Assembly (NCBI GenBank): GCA_001515985.1
Contig: LOET01000149.1
Location: forward strand, 1 to 42,684
Direction: 5' to 3'
DNA length: 42,684 bases
From: Sphingomonadales bacterium BRH_c3
GTDB taxonomy: Bacteria > Pseudomonadota > Alphaproteobacteria > Sphingomonadales > Sphingomonadaceae
The notes beneath the pieces are model-generated. The model saw only the letters and a list, made by a program, of their open reading frames with translations, made no database searches and was not told the origin of the DNA. Position 1 is the first letter of the stretch, and every line of letters begins with the position of its first letter. This document shows, one piece after another, positions 10,840-20,860 of the stretch. The position numbers were made by a program, and so were the translations under genes.

Positions 10840-11163
10840 ATGGCGTATGAAAGCGGTTCCCTTGATGCAACATTGGCTGCGGCTGCGGGTGAGGACATCG
10901 TCTTGCTGGCCGAGCTACGCAACGCTTTGGTTGAGAGCGCTGAGCGGCAGCTTGACCTGATGCGCCGCGCCCGTTGTGACGGAAATTGGCGTGTTGCTGC
11001 GATGCGTTTGAAAGGGCTTGCCGCAAGCTTCCACGCGGAGGAACTGCTCAACATATCCGAAGCGGCGCTGGAAGCTGTTCCGGGCGAACCTGGCGTGCTG
11101 CGCGAGGTGGAGCAGGAGATCGCGCGGCTAGCGGGGCGGCCGCTTATTCCTGCGCACGGCTGA
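10840..11163 (+). CDS. HPt-like small helical protein lacking the canonical phosphoacceptor His
   Basis: RVAAMRLKGLAASFHAEELLNISEAAL resembles the HPt AHxLKGxAxxxGAxxL motif, with Met in the His position. ATG at 10840 preferred over 10789. Confidence 0.6.
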   Translation: MAYESGSLDATLAAAAGEDIVLLAELRNALVESAERQLDLMRRARCDGNWRVAAMRLKGLAASFHAEELLNISEAALEAVPGEPGVLREVEQEIARLAGRPLIPAHG

Positions 11164-11268
11164 AACTGCCCAATTCCGGGCAATCTGACGCTTGGCAGGC
11201 CTGCCTTGCCGCGCCTATTGTCACCCCTCGACCGGACTAACCAATAGCAAACGGGGGGAAAGGCCGCT

Positions 11269-12453
11269 GTGCGCAGCGCATTACTATCGACACTGGAACT
11301 GACGCAGGCGGGCCGGCCGCGCGCGTTCGAGCGGCTTGGCGGGCGATCGCTGATCGCCTGGCAGGTGGATATGGCGCGCGACCTTGGCTGCACGCGGATA
11401 ATATGCCTTGCACAGCGCGACAGCGAGCCTTTGCAGGACCTGCACGAGAGTGTGGAAAGCGCAGGTTTGGAGTTCCAGCTGGTGCGGGGGCCGTTGCCAC
11501 TGGCGCGGCTGCTTTCCGCCGATCAGGAGCTGGTGGTGATTGCCGATGGACTGGTGATCGATCGTGAGCGCTTGGCCGCGACCATTGGAGAGCAACGCGG
11601 CGTTGCAGCCTTGCCAGCTGAGGAAGGGCTGGCCGCTGGGTTCGAGCGGATCGATGCGGACCATGCCTGGGGCGGTGTGCTGGTCACGCGGGCAAGGATT
11701 GCGGAACAATTGGCGGATATGCCGCCCGATTGCGACACAATCTCGGTTTTGCTGCGGCTCGCATTGCAGGCCGGGGCAAGGCTGGTGAATGTGAGCGCGG
11801 AGGCGCTCGATAGCGGAGAATGGCTGTTGGTGCGTGACCGCGCGGTGTTGGCAATGCGCGAGGAAGCTTTGCTTGATCGCAGTGTTGAGAGCGCCGCTTG
11901 GAGCGCGCCGGGCACTGCACTCAGCCGCCGGATCGCCCGGGCATTGGCGCCCGATGCGTTGGATCGGGGGCCTGCTACGGCACTGGGCCTTGGGGCATTG
12001 GGTCTGCTGGGTGCTGTGGTGCTGGCGCAGCTTGGCCTGAGTTTAGCAGGGCTGACAAGCTTCATTGTAGGCGCTTTTACGCTTAAACTGGGTGAGGCGC
12101 TGGGCAGGCTCAAGGCCAGGTTACGCGGAATAGGGCCTGGAACGCGGCGCGCAGACCTGCTGCGAAATATCCTGGATTTCTCGCTTGTGATGGCTCTTTC
12201 GCTGCCGTTCGAACTGGATTCCTTGCCCCAGCGGATGTTCCTGCCGTTGATGTTTGTGGGGCTTTTGCGCCTTGGAGAAAGCCTGGCCCCGGAAAAATGG
12301 CGTGCGGCCTGGGGTGATCGCCTCCTCGCGGCGTCGATTTTGCTTCCGGCGGCATGGTTTGGCGTGCTGGATCAAGCAGTTGCCGGTCTCTCTTTACTGG
12401 CACTCGGATTATGCCTGTTTTTTCGGCGAGAATCGAAGATAACGCGGGCTTAA
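11269..12453 (+). CDS. Uncharacterised protein: nucleotidyltransferase-like N-terminal region plus hydrophobic C-terminal membrane region
   Basis: GTG start after acggggggaaagg; FERLGGRSLIAWQVDMARDLGCTRIICLAQR and ELVVIADGLVIDRERL resemble a (degenerate) NTP-transferase fold; several hydrophobic segments from about residue 240. Confidence 0.65.
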   Translation: MRSALLSTLELTQAGRPRAFERLGGRSLIAWQVDMARDLGCTRIICLAQRDSEPLQDLHESVESAGLEFQLVRGPLPLARLLSADQELVVIADGLVIDRERLAATIGEQRGVAALPAEEGLAAGFERIDADHAWGGVLVTRARIAEQLADMPPDCDTISVLLRLALQAGARLVNVSAEALDSGEWLLVRDRAVLAMREEALLDRSVESAAWSAPGTALSRRIARALAPDALDRGPATALGLGALGLLGAVVLAQLGLSLAGLTSFIVGAFTLKLGEALGRLKARLRGIGPGTRRADLLRNILDFSLVMALSLPFELDSLPQRMFLPLMFVGLLRLGESLAPEKWRAAWGDRLLAASILLPAAWFGVLDQAVAGLSLLALGLCLFFRRESKITRA

Positions 12454-12476
12454 CCAAGCCGCGCTATGAGCAGGCG

Positions 12477-13433
12477 ATGAGCGAGGCTGTGATGAAACCG
12501 CAGGAGCAGACGGAGGCAAGTGATGCCTTGCGCCATGAGCTGGCGCGTGGCGATCTTGCGCTTGCCGGAGTTGCGCCTGTTCTCAGCCACTTGCTCGCCT
12601 CTCCCGGCCAGGCCTTGGTGAGCGAAGATGTGCTTGCGCGCATGCGCGGCATGCTGGGCGACCTGGCGCGACAGGTGCTGGCGGCGCAGGCAAAGGCAGA
12701 AGGGGCAAAGCAGGAGATAGACCCGGCAGCGGCAAGCGATCTTGCAGGCCGGTTTGCCGCCAGCAGCATCCTGGTGAGCCATTGCTATGCCATCGCGATG
12801 GAAAGCCAGCTTGGCGAGCGGCTTGAGCAAGGCGCGGCGATCGACCAGGTGCTTACGCCGCTGTTGCAGGAACTGATCGCCTCACCGGACGAAAACGTTG
12901 CGGAACTGGCCATGGCTACCATGAGCGCGCAGGCGCGTTTCATCCAGGCGCAGCGCAGAATGGACCTGCCGCTGGTCGAACTTCCGGCGGAACTGTTTCA
13001 CGAGGTGCTGGCGCTGGCAAAAAAGGCCGCCGTCGCAGAGGGTGGCGATGTGGCCGAACGGGCGGCGCAACAGCTCCGCAACAGCTACGACGAAGGCCGT
13101 AGCAGGCTGGCGCTGCTTACCCGTCTGGTAGGCGGCCTGGCAGGAGGAGTGCGCGCCGCACTCGATCTTGAGCACGCCGGGCTGGCACTGTTCGCGACCG
13201 CAATGGCGCGGCTTTCGCAGCAACCGCGCGAACTGGCGATACTCTCGTGCCACGAACGCCAGCAAGTGCGGCTTGCCCTGGCGCTGCGCGCCGGAGCGCT
13301 CAAGCCTGATGAGATCACCCGCCAATTTGCGCTGATCCACCAGGATTTTGCGCTTCCCGCGCAGCTCAATGACGTTTCTGCGGACCAGGCGAAAGCTTTG
13401 CTCAAGGGAACCGCGGCGGGGCGCGGGCGCTAG
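12477..13433 (+). CDS. Uncharacterised alpha-helical protein (possibly DUF2336-like)
   Basis: ORF spans 12354..13433; ATG at 12477 avoids overlap with the upstream gene. Ala/Leu-rich helical content; no diagnostic motif recognised. Confidence 0.6.
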   Translation: MSEAVMKPQEQTEASDALRHELARGDLALAGVAPVLSHLLASPGQALVSEDVLARMRGMLGDLARQVLAAQAKAEGAKQEIDPAAASDLAGRFAASSILVSHCYAIAMESQLGERLEQGAAIDQVLTPLLQELIASPDENVAELAMATMSAQARFIQAQRRMDLPLVELPAELFHEVLALAKKAAVAEGGDVAERAAQQLRNSYDEGRSRLALLTRLVGGLAGGVRAALDLEHAGLALFATAMARLSQQPRELAILSCHERQQVRLALALRAGALKPDEITRQFALIHQDFALPAQLNDVSADQAKALLKGTAAGRGR

Positions 13434-13436
13434 GCC

Positions 13437-14816
13437 GTGGCGGCTCCCGATTCGCTTCTGGCTGCGCGCGGTCTTACCGATGGCGAGGACCGCCTGGTTT
13501 CGGCTGACCAGCCCCTGTCGGAGCTGCAGCAGCGCTGTGGAGGCCAGGTTCCAGGCAGGCTGGCCATCCCAGAACTGCTCGAACTGGTGCGGCAGGGGCG
13601 CCGAATGGGCTTGCGCCTGGCGCGCGAGTTTTCTGCGCAGGATGGCGATGCTCGTGTGAGCGGCTTTGTCCGCATACATCCTTTGGCAGCGGATCGCGGC
13701 GATGGTTGTGAGATCCTGATCGAGAACTGGCGGCGGGAAACTGTCGGAGCACAAGATGACCGCGAGACCACCGCAAGGCAGGACGCGATCGACAGGGCAA
13801 CGGCGGAGTTTACCGCGCGACTCGACGGCAAACAGCGCCTGCTCGCCGGTGAAGGCAGTGCGCCGGATCTGGCGGAACTGATTGATGAGACACGCAAGCA
13901 CGCCGGCAAGCCGTGGGTGGACTATGTCGAACTGATCGGGATTGCGCACCGTCAGCCCCTGCATTGGCGCCTGCTTGACGGGGTGCGTTGCAAGCTCGCA
14001 GGTTCGCAGCGCGACTGGCGGGCTCGCCTCATTCCACTTGGCACGGAAGCCGCCATGCCGCGCGGATTTGAATTGTTGCTGGTGGCCGATCAGCCGCCGC
14101 CGCAAGCCGAGCCGCAAAACGAAGATACGCAAACAGGCGGCACCGGTCTGATCGGGGATGCGCTGATGCCTGCTCTGCGCCAGCCGGTAGCGCGGATCAT
14201 CGCCAATGCGGAAACTATCCGATCGAAACTGGCCGGGCCCTTGCGCACCGAATATTCGAATTATGCTGCCGACATCGTGTCAGCGGGCAGGCATCTGGCC
14301 GGTTTGCTTGACGATCTGGGTGATCTCGAGGCTGTCGAGGCACCCGGATTCACTGCCGCAAAGCAGGCGATCGATCTTGCCGATATCGCCCGCAAGGCTG
14401 CCAGCATGCTGACGGCCAGGGCCAATGACAAGCAGATCGAACTGGTCAGCCCCGGCAATGACGAGAGTTGTCCCGCAACCGGTGACGCCCGCCGGGTCTT
14501 GCAGATCGTGCTCAATTTGGGCGCGAATGCGATCAACTATTCGCCCAGGGATAGCCGGGTTGAGATTTCGGTGGGGCCGTGGCGCAGCGGCTTGCCCAGC
14601 GTCAGCGTGCGCGATCAGGGCCCCGGCCTCTCACGCGAAGATCAGCAGCGGATGTTTGCGAAGTTCGAGCGGCTTGGTCGTTCGGGCGATGGCGGCTCTG
14701 GCCTTGGGCTTTACATTTCGCGCAAGCTGGCCCTGGCCATGTCGGGCTCGCTTGCGGTCGAAAGCGAGGTAGGCAAGGGGGCGGTCTTCACCCTGGTTTT
14801 GCCCAAGAAAGCCTGA
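13437..14816 (+). CDS. Atypical sensor histidine kinase-like protein (HATPase_c intact, DHp phosphoacceptor His absent)
   Basis: N box NLGANAINYSP, G1 DQGPGLS, F box MFAKFERLG, G2 GGSGLGLYISRKLA; DHp-like LMPALRQPVARIIANAETI where SHELRTPLNAIIGFSE is expected. GTG start at 13437. Confidence 0.85.
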   Translation: MAAPDSLLAARGLTDGEDRLVSADQPLSELQQRCGGQVPGRLAIPELLELVRQGRRMGLRLAREFSAQDGDARVSGFVRIHPLAADRGDGCEILIENWRRETVGAQDDRETTARQDAIDRATAEFTARLDGKQRLLAGEGSAPDLAELIDETRKHAGKPWVDYVELIGIAHRQPLHWRLLDGVRCKLAGSQRDWRARLIPLGTEAAMPRGFELLLVADQPPPQAEPQNEDTQTGGTGLIGDALMPALRQPVARIIANAETIRSKLAGPLRTEYSNYAADIVSAGRHLAGLLDDLGDLEAVEAPGFTAAKQAIDLADIARKAASMLTARANDKQIELVSPGNDESCPATGDARRVLQIVLNLGANAINYSPRDSRVEISVGPWRSGLPSVSVRDQGPGLSREDQQRMFAKFERLGRSGDGGSGLGLYISRKLALAMSGSLAVESEVGKGAVFTLVLPKKA

Positions 14817-14841
14817 CTGTTCGCAGGCAAGGTGCCGTATT

Positions 14842-15051
14842 TCATCGTTCGATGCGTCCCGATCCCCAAAGCAGGATTGCGCCGACAAGCACGGTGATCG
14901 AACCGTAGAAAGCCCAACTGCGATCTGCCAGCATGAAGCTGTTGGCAGGCCACATCACGATGCCCAGGCCTTGCAGCGTCCATAGCCCGCCCGACAGGAT
15001 CAGTGCGACACCGAATACCTGCAGGACGAACTTGATAAAGCGCCTGCCCAT
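14842..15051 (-). CDS. Small hypothetical membrane protein (69 aa, two hydrophobic segments)
   Basis: MGRRFIKFVLQVFGVALILSGGLWTLQGLGIVMWP...FYGSITVLVGAILLWGSGRIER; fits the gap between the kinase-like gene and gltA. Confidence 0.6.
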   Translation of the reverse strand: MGRRFIKFVLQVFGVALILSGGLWTLQGLGIVMWPANSFMLADRSWAFYGSITVLVGAILLWGSGRIER

Positions 15052-15063
15052 GCCTGCGCAGCC

Positions 15064-16350
15064 TCAGCGCTGGGTGAGCGGAACGTAGTCGCGCTGCGTC
15101 GGGCCAGTGTAGAGCTGGCGCGGGCGGCCGATAACCTGGCCTGGATCGGAAATCATTTCGTTCCACTGCGCAACCCAGCCAACGGTGCGGGCGAGTGCGA
15201 ACAGTGCGGTAAACATGGTGGTCGGGAAACCGATCGCAGAGAGGATTACGCCCGAGTAGAAGTCGACATTGGGGAACAGCTTCTTTTCCCTGAAGTAATC
15301 GTCATTGAGCGCCATCTCTTCGAGCCGCAGCGCGGTTTCGAACACCGGATCGGTAACTTTGAGCGCCTCGAAAACTTCGCGCACGGTTTTCTGCATTACC
15401 GTCGCGCGCGGATCGTAGTTTTTGTACACCCGGTGGCCGAAGCCCATCAGGCGGAACGGGTCGTTCTTGTCTTTCGCGCGCTCGATATATTGCGGAATAC
15501 GGTCCGGCGTGCCGATTTCGCGCAGCATGTTGAGCGCGGCTTCATTGGCGCCGCCATGTGCCGGGCCCCACAGGCATGCGATGCCGGCCGCGATGCAGGC
15601 AAAGGGGTTGGCACCAGACGATCCGGCCAGGCGGACGGTGGATGTCGATGCGTTCTGCTCGTGATCGGCGTGCAGGATGAATATCCGGTCCATCGCGCGC
15701 TCAACGGCGGGATGCAGATCATACTCCTCAGCCGGAACACCAAAGGTCATGCGCAGGAAGTTGCCCGTATAGCTGAGCGAATTGTCCGGATACATGAACG
15801 GCTGACCTACAGCATATTTGTAAGCCATTGCCGCGATCGTGGGCATCTTGGCGATCAGCCGGTGGCTGCTGATCTTGCGATGCTCGGGATCGGAAATGTC
15901 GGTGCTGTCATGATAAAAGGCCGACAGTGCGCCAACTACCCCGCACATCACCGCCATTGGGTGCGCATCGCGGCGGAAGCCGCGATAGAGCACCGAAAGC
16001 TGCTCGTGCAGCATCGTGTGCCGCGTTATGGTGTATTCGAAATCCTCGAATTCATCCTTGCTTGGCAGTTCACCATTCAGGAGCAGATAGGCGACTTCCA
16101 TGAAGCTGGAATGTTCGGCCAGTTGGCCGATGGGATAGCCGCGGTGCAGCAGCACCCCTTCTTCGCCGTCGATATAGGTGAGTGCGCTTTCGCAGCTCGC
16201 GGTCGACTTGTAGCCCGGATCGAAAGTGAACGCGCCAGTCTGCCCATAGAGCTTGCGGATATCGATGACATCGGGGCCAACGCTTCCTTCCAGGACAGGA
16301 AATTCGTAGCTCTGGCCCCCAAGTTCGAGTTTCGCGTGTTTGTCCGCCAA
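15064..16350 (-). CDS. gltA: citrate synthase
   Basis: 428 aa; [91 protein letters not shown]. Confidence 0.98.
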   Translation of the reverse strand: MADKHAKLELGGQSYEFPVLEGSVGPDVIDIRKLYGQTGAFTFDPGYKSTASCESALTYIDGEEGVLLHRGYPIGQLAEHSSFMEVAYLLLNGELPSKDEFEDFEYTITRHTMLHEQLSVLYRGFRRDAHPMAVMCGVVGALSAFYHDSTDISDPEHRKISSHRLIAKMPTIAAMAYKYAVGQPFMYPDNSLSYTGNFLRMTFGVPAEEYDLHPAVERAMDRIFILHADHEQNASTSTVRLAGSSGANPFACIAAGIACLWGPAHGGANEAALNMLREIGTPDRIPQYIERAKDKNDPFRLMGFGHRVYKNYDPRATVMQKTVREVFEALKVTDPVFETALRLEEMALNDDYFREKKLFPNVDFYSGVILSAIGFPTTMFTALFALARTVGWVAQWNEMISDPGQVIGRPRQLYTGPTQRDYVPLTQR

Positions 16351-16378
16351 GTTCTGTCTCCTTTAATCGTGCTCGTGT

Positions 16379-17812
16379 TCAGCCCGCCGCAACAGCCTGC
16401 GCGTCGATCCGTGCCAACGCCTCTGCCCGTCCCAAAAGGATCAGAACATCGAAGATACCGGGCGAGGTTGTCGTACCGGTAAGGGCTGCGCGCAGGGGCT
16501 GCGCGAGCTTGCCAAGGCCCAATTCAAGTTCCTCGGCGAGTGCTTTCGTAGTGGCTTCGAGTGCCTCGATTGTCCAGTCATTTTCCGCCCGTAAACGGTC
16601 GGCAACAAGTGCGAGCCGCTGCCGCGCGTCATCATCGAGCAAGGCGGCTGCTTTTTCGGTCATTTCCAGCGGTCTTTTACGGAACAGGAAGGCGGCACCT
16701 TCGGCCAGTTCCATCATGCTGCGCGCGCGCACCTTTAGCACCGGCATGGCCCGGGTCAGCAGGTCAATATCGACTTCGCCTGCGATCATCGGCGCGCAAA
16801 TCCGGGCCAGACGCGCATCATCGGCCTCACGAATGTAATGCCCGTTGAGGTTTTCGAGCTTCTTGAGGTCGAAGCGCGAGGCGCTTTTGCCGACACCGTC
16901 GAGATCGAACAACTCGATCGCCTCTTCGCGGGTAAACTCCTCGCGGTCGCCATGTCCCCAGCCAAGCCTGAGAAGATAATTGAACAAGGCTTCCGGCAGT
17001 ATCCCCATTTCGTCGCGATAGGCGTCCACGCCCAGCGCGCCATGACGCTTGGACAGCTTGGCGCCATCCGAGCCATGGATCAGTGGGATATGCGCATAGA
17101 TCGGATCGCCCCAGCCACCTTCAATCTGCTCCATCGCGCGATAGATTGGCAGTTGGCGGAAGGCGTTGTTCAAGTGATCGTCACCGCGGATGATGTGAGT
17201 CACGCCCATATCGCGATCGTCGACCACGGCGGCGAGCATATAGGTGGGTGTGCCGTCAGCGCGCAGGATGATGTAATCGTCAAGCTCGGCATTGCGGACC
17301 GTCACCTGCCCCTGGACCTGGTCAGCGATGGTGGTTTCGCCGTCCTCTGGCGTTTTCAGTCGGATCACGAAAGGCGTACCGGCGGGTGCATCGGAGGGGT
17401 CGCGGTGGCGCCACCGGCCATCATAGCGGATCGGCTGCCTGGCGGCGCGCTGGGCCGCGCGCATTTCTTCCAGTTCTTCCTGGGTGGCATAACATTTGTA
17501 GGCAAAGCCGTGTTCAAGCAGCTTTTCAGCAACTTCGACATGTCGCGAGCCTCGCTCTGACTGGTAAACAATGTCGCCGTCATAATCGAGCCCAAGCCAG
17601 TCCAGCCCATCGAGAATCGCGTCAATTGCTTCCTGGGTGGAGCGCTTGCGATCGGTGTCTTCGATCCTGAGCAGCGCCTTGCCGCCATGATGCCGCGCGA
17701 AAAGCCAGTTGAACAACGCAGTTCGCGCGCCGCCAATATGCAGGAAACCAGTGGGGGAGGGGGCAAAGCGGGTAACCACTGCGCCGGCCTGTGCCCCGCT
17801 TTCGCTTGCCAT
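16379..17812 (-). CDS. gltX: glutamate--tRNA ligase
   Basis: [29 protein letters not shown] (HIGH-like) and AKLSKRHGA (KMSKS-like); ATG at 17812 preferred. Confidence 0.97.
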   Translation of the reverse strand: MASESGAQAGAVVTRFAPSPTGFLHIGGARTALFNWLFARHHGGKALLRIEDTDRKRSTQEAIDAILDGLDWLGLDYDGDIVYQSERGSRHVEVAEKLLEHGFAYKCYATQEELEEMRAAQRAARQPIRYDGRWRHRDPSDAPAGTPFVIRLKTPEDGETTIADQVQGQVTVRNAELDDYIILRADGTPTYMLAAVVDDRDMGVTHIIRGDDHLNNAFRQLPIYRAMEQIEGGWGDPIYAHIPLIHGSDGAKLSKRHGALGVDAYRDEMGILPEALFNYLLRLGWGHGDREEFTREEAIELFDLDGVGKSASRFDLKKLENLNGHYIREADDARLARICAPMIAGEVDIDLLTRAMPVLKVRARSMMELAEGAAFLFRKRPLEMTEKAAALLDDDARQRLALVADRLRAENDWTIEALEATTKALAEELELGLGKLAQPLRAALTGTTTSPGIFDVLILLGRAEALARIDAQAVAAG

Positions 17813-17840
17813 AAGTCTTTGTTTCCTTTCCAATGCCTTG

Positions 17841-20048
17841 ATGGCGATATCTTACCCGCCTGTGGTGCCTATCGGGGGCGGTGCCGACAGCGACGATGCT
17901 GCATTGCAGCGCCATTGGCGCATGGCGCCGCGCTTGTCCAGCGTGGCGGAACTCACCGATCGGTTCCTGGCCAGCTCTGGCTTCGACCGTGCGCCATGGC
18001 TCACGGTAGCATTTGCGATGGGCATTGCGTGCTGGTTCGTGCTTGCGGGGCCATGGCAATGGAGTGCGGCAGTGGGTGCCGGGCTGATCGCAGCCCTGGC
18101 GGGAGCGGCATTGTGGCAGGACAATCACGGCGTGTCAGGCAGGCCGCATCTGCGCCAGGCGCTGATTTCGCTCGGGCTATTGTTCGCCGCCGGAATTGCG
18201 GTGATCTGGATGCGTTCGGAGATCGCCGGTGCTGAGCCGATAGAGCGCCCCAGGGTCGAGCTGTTGCAGGGCTATGTCCTTGAACGTGAGAACCGCGCGG
18301 CAGAGGGTCGCATCCGGCTGACCTTGGCGGTGCGCGATGCCGAAACCGCCGAAGCTCGCAAATTTCGGATCAATGTACCGCTCGAACAGGCGCGCGACGA
18401 AATGGCGGAAGGGGCAGTGGTGAAGCTGCGCGCGCGGCTGATGCCGCCAGCTTCGCCAATGCTCCCCGGTAGTTATGATTTCGCCCGCGCAGCCTGGTTC
18501 CAGGGTCTTTCTGCAACCGGCAGTGCCATTGGTGAGGTGGAGGTGATTGCTTCGCCCCAGCGCTCGCAGCACCTCAAGGCCGTGCAGCGCGCACTGGCCG
18601 GGCATGTGCGCGGTGAGCTTGGCGGGCCTGCCGGTACCATTGCCGCCGCATTTGCCAGCGGCGATCGCGGGGCCATATCGAACGCTGACGAGGAGGCCAT
18701 GCGCGATGCAGGGCTCACCCACCTGCTGTCGATCAGCGGTCTGCATGTGAGCGCAGTTATCGCTGCCGCATATTTGCTGGCGTTGAAGCTGCTGGCGCTG
18801 TGGCCAGCACTGGCGCTGCGCTTTCGCTTGCCGATTGTCGCGGCAGCGGCCGGGGCGCTGGCGGGGATCGGTTATACCTTGCTCACCGGGGCCGAGGTTC
18901 CAACGGTGCGCAGCTGCATCGGGGCCCTTCTCGTGCTTTTGGCGCTGGCACTGGGCCGCGATGCACTGTCGCTTCGGATGGTGGCTGCAGCTGCTTTTGT
19001 CGTGCTGCTGATGTGGCCGGAATCGCTTGTCGGTCCCAGTTTTCAGATGAGCTTTGCCGCTGTGCTGGCGATAGTGGCGTTGCATGATGCTGGGCCGGTG
19101 AAGGCTTTTCTGGCGCCGCGCGAAGAGGGCTGGTTAGCGTGGATTTCGCGGCGCGGGTTGATGTTGCTTGTGACAGGCCTGGTGATCGAGATTACGCTGA
19201 TGCCGATTGTGCTGTTCCATTTTCACCGGGCGGGGGTCTATGGAGCCTTCGCCAATGTGGTTGCCATCCCGCTGGTTACGCTTGTGTCGATGCCGCTGAT
19301 CGCCATTGCGCTGCTGCTCGACCTGGTGGGGCTGGGGGCTCCGGTATGGTGGCTGGCAGGCAAATCGCTAGATTTGTTGCTGGCTATTGCGCACTGGACG
19401 GCAGCGCAGCCCGGCGCCATCAAGCTGATGCCGCAGATGAGCGGGCCGACTTTCGCGCTTTATGTCGCGGGTGGATTGTGGCTGGCACTGTGGCGAGGGC
19501 GCAGGAGGCTGGCTGGCTTGGCGCCGGTGGCGATTGCGACGCTGTTGCTGGTGAGCACGCCGGTTCCCGATGTGCTTGTTTCGCGTGACGGGCGGCATGT
19601 CGGGATCACCATGTTCGATGCGGATGGCAACATGAGCCGGTTGGCGAGCTTGCGCCACAGCCGATCTGAATATGCGCGTGACAACCTGCTCGAACTGGCG
19701 GGAGTGCAGGGTGAACCGGTGACGATCGAAGACTGGCCGGGCGCGCGATGCAGCCGGGAATTCTGCTCCGTGGTGATCAAACGCGGCGGGCGTAGCTGGA
19801 GCCTGCTCCTTTCCCGCAGCAATTTGCGGGTGGAAGAGCGTGCGCTTGCTGCCGCCTGCGAGCGCGCCGACATCGTCGTGGCAGATCGCTGGCTTCCCGC
19901 ATCATGCCGCCCGCGCTGGCTGAAAGCGGACAAGCGCTTTCTGGAGCAGTCAGGCGGCCTCACGATAATGCTTGGCCGGCGCGAGCTACAGACCGTGGCT
20001 CAGTATCAGGGGCAGCATGGCTGGTGGCGCGCCGGTGCCGGGGGTTGA
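17841..20048 (+). CDS. comEC: ComEC/Rec2-family competence protein
   Basis: [32 protein letters not shown] motif and polytopic membrane core; ATG at 17841. Confidence 0.92.
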   Translation: MAISYPPVVPIGGGADSDDAALQRHWRMAPRLSSVAELTDRFLASSGFDRAPWLTVAFAMGIACWFVLAGPWQWSAAVGAGLIAALAGAALWQDNHGVSGRPHLRQALISLGLLFAAGIAVIWMRSEIAGAEPIERPRVELLQGYVLERENRAAEGRIRLTLAVRDAETAEARKFRINVPLEQARDEMAEGAVVKLRARLMPPASPMLPGSYDFARAAWFQGLSATGSAIGEVEVIASPQRSQHLKAVQRALAGHVRGELGGPAGTIAAAFASGDRGAISNADEEAMRDAGLTHLLSISGLHVSAVIAAAYLLALKLLALWPALALRFRLPIVAAAAGALAGIGYTLLTGAEVPTVRSCIGALLVLLALALGRDALSLRMVAAAAFVVLLMWPESLVGPSFQMSFAAVLAIVALHDAGPVKAFLAPREEGWLAWISRRGLMLLVTGLVIEITLMPIVLFHFHRAGVYGAFANVVAIPLVTLVSMPLIAIALLLDLVGLGAPVWWLAGKSLDLLLAIAHWTAAQPGAIKLMPQMSGPTFALYVAGGLWLALWRGRRRLAGLAPVAIATLLLVSTPVPDVLVSRDGRHVGITMFDADGNMSRLASLRHSRSEYARDNLLELAGVQGEPVTIEDWPGARCSREFCSVVIKRGGRSWSLLLSRSNLRVEERALAAACERADIVVADRWLPASCRPRWLKADKRFLEQSGGLTIMLGRRELQTVAQYQGQHGWWRAGAGG

Positions 20049-20079
20049 GGAGGACAAGGCCCGGCGCGCAATCCCGCCG

Positions 20080-20769
20080 CTAGTGATAGCGGCGCAAGAG
20101 CCCTGCAAGCTTGCCCTGCACCACAACCTCATGCGGAGCATAGATCTGCGGGTCATAGGCGCCATTGGCAGGATCGAGACGGATCATCCCGTTTTCGCGC
20201 CGCAGATATTTGAGCGTAGCTTCCTCATTGCGGATCAGCGCCACCACGATTTCGCCATCGCGCGCGGTATCGGTGCGCCGCACCAACGCATAATCACCGT
20301 CGAAAATCCCGGCTTCGATCATCGAATCGCCTGAAACTTCGAGCGCGTAGTGTTCTCCTGGGCCGAGCAGCGCCGCGGGAACCGGCATGCTCGAACGGCC
20401 TTCCAGGGCTTCGATCGGTGCACCCGCCGCGATGCGGCCGTGCAGTGGCACTTCGATCACGTCATTGGCAGGCTGTGGGATTACTGGCCTGGCGGCACGG
20501 GCCATCGGAATTGCGTCATTGGCAGGTACCGCATGTTTGGAAGATGGCACTGCATCTTCCGGCATCCTGATGACTTCAAGCGCCCGCGCGCGATTCGCCA
20601 GCCGACGAATGAAACCGCGTTCCTCAAGCGCCGAAATCAGGCGGTGCACGCCCGATTTGCTCTTGAGATCGAGCGCTTCCTTCATCTCCTCGAAACTTGG
20701 CGAGATGCCGGTCTCTTCAAGCCGTTGCTGGATAAACCGGATCAGTTCGTGCTGCTTTGCCGTCAGCAT
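20080..20769 (-). CDS. lexA: SOS repressor LexA
   Basis: [59 protein letters not shown]; peptidase S24 region with [20 protein letters not shown]. Confidence 0.97.
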   Translation of the reverse strand: MLTAKQHELIRFIQQRLEETGISPSFEEMKEALDLKSKSGVHRLISALEERGFIRRLANRARALEVIRMPEDAVPSSKHAVPANDAIPMARAARPVIPQPANDVIEVPLHGRIAAGAPIEALEGRSSMPVPAALLGPGEHYALEVSGDSMIEAGIFDGDYALVRRTDTARDGEIVVALIRNEEATLKYLRRENGMIRLDPANGAYDPQIYAPHEVVVQGKLAGLLRRYH

Positions 20770-20817
20770 GGCGAAAACCTCCCTTGGCCGCCTGTCCTGC
20801 GTTCCCATAAAGATGGT

Positions 20818-20832
20818 GAACGAATGAGGAAC
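20818..20832 (-). promoter_or_regulatory. LexA binding site (alphaproteobacterial SOS box GTTC-N7-GTTC)
   Basis: Minus strand reads GTTCCTCATTCGTTC = GTTC-N7-GTTC, 49 bp upstream of the lexA ATG. Confidence 0.9.
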
Positions 20833-20860
20833 AATTAGGCAACACGATTCGGTAAGTCAA
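20832..20860 (-). promoter_or_regulatory. Putative lexA promoter (-35 TTGACT, 17-bp spacer, weak -10 TAATTG)
   Basis: Minus strand TTGACT(20860..20855)-N17-TAATTG(20837..20832); the LexA box abuts the -10. Confidence 0.5.

Noticed and set aside
12882-14132. 416-aa minus-strand ORF
   Set aside because: Opposite the helical protein and the kinase-like gene, whose HATPase motifs fix the coding strand.
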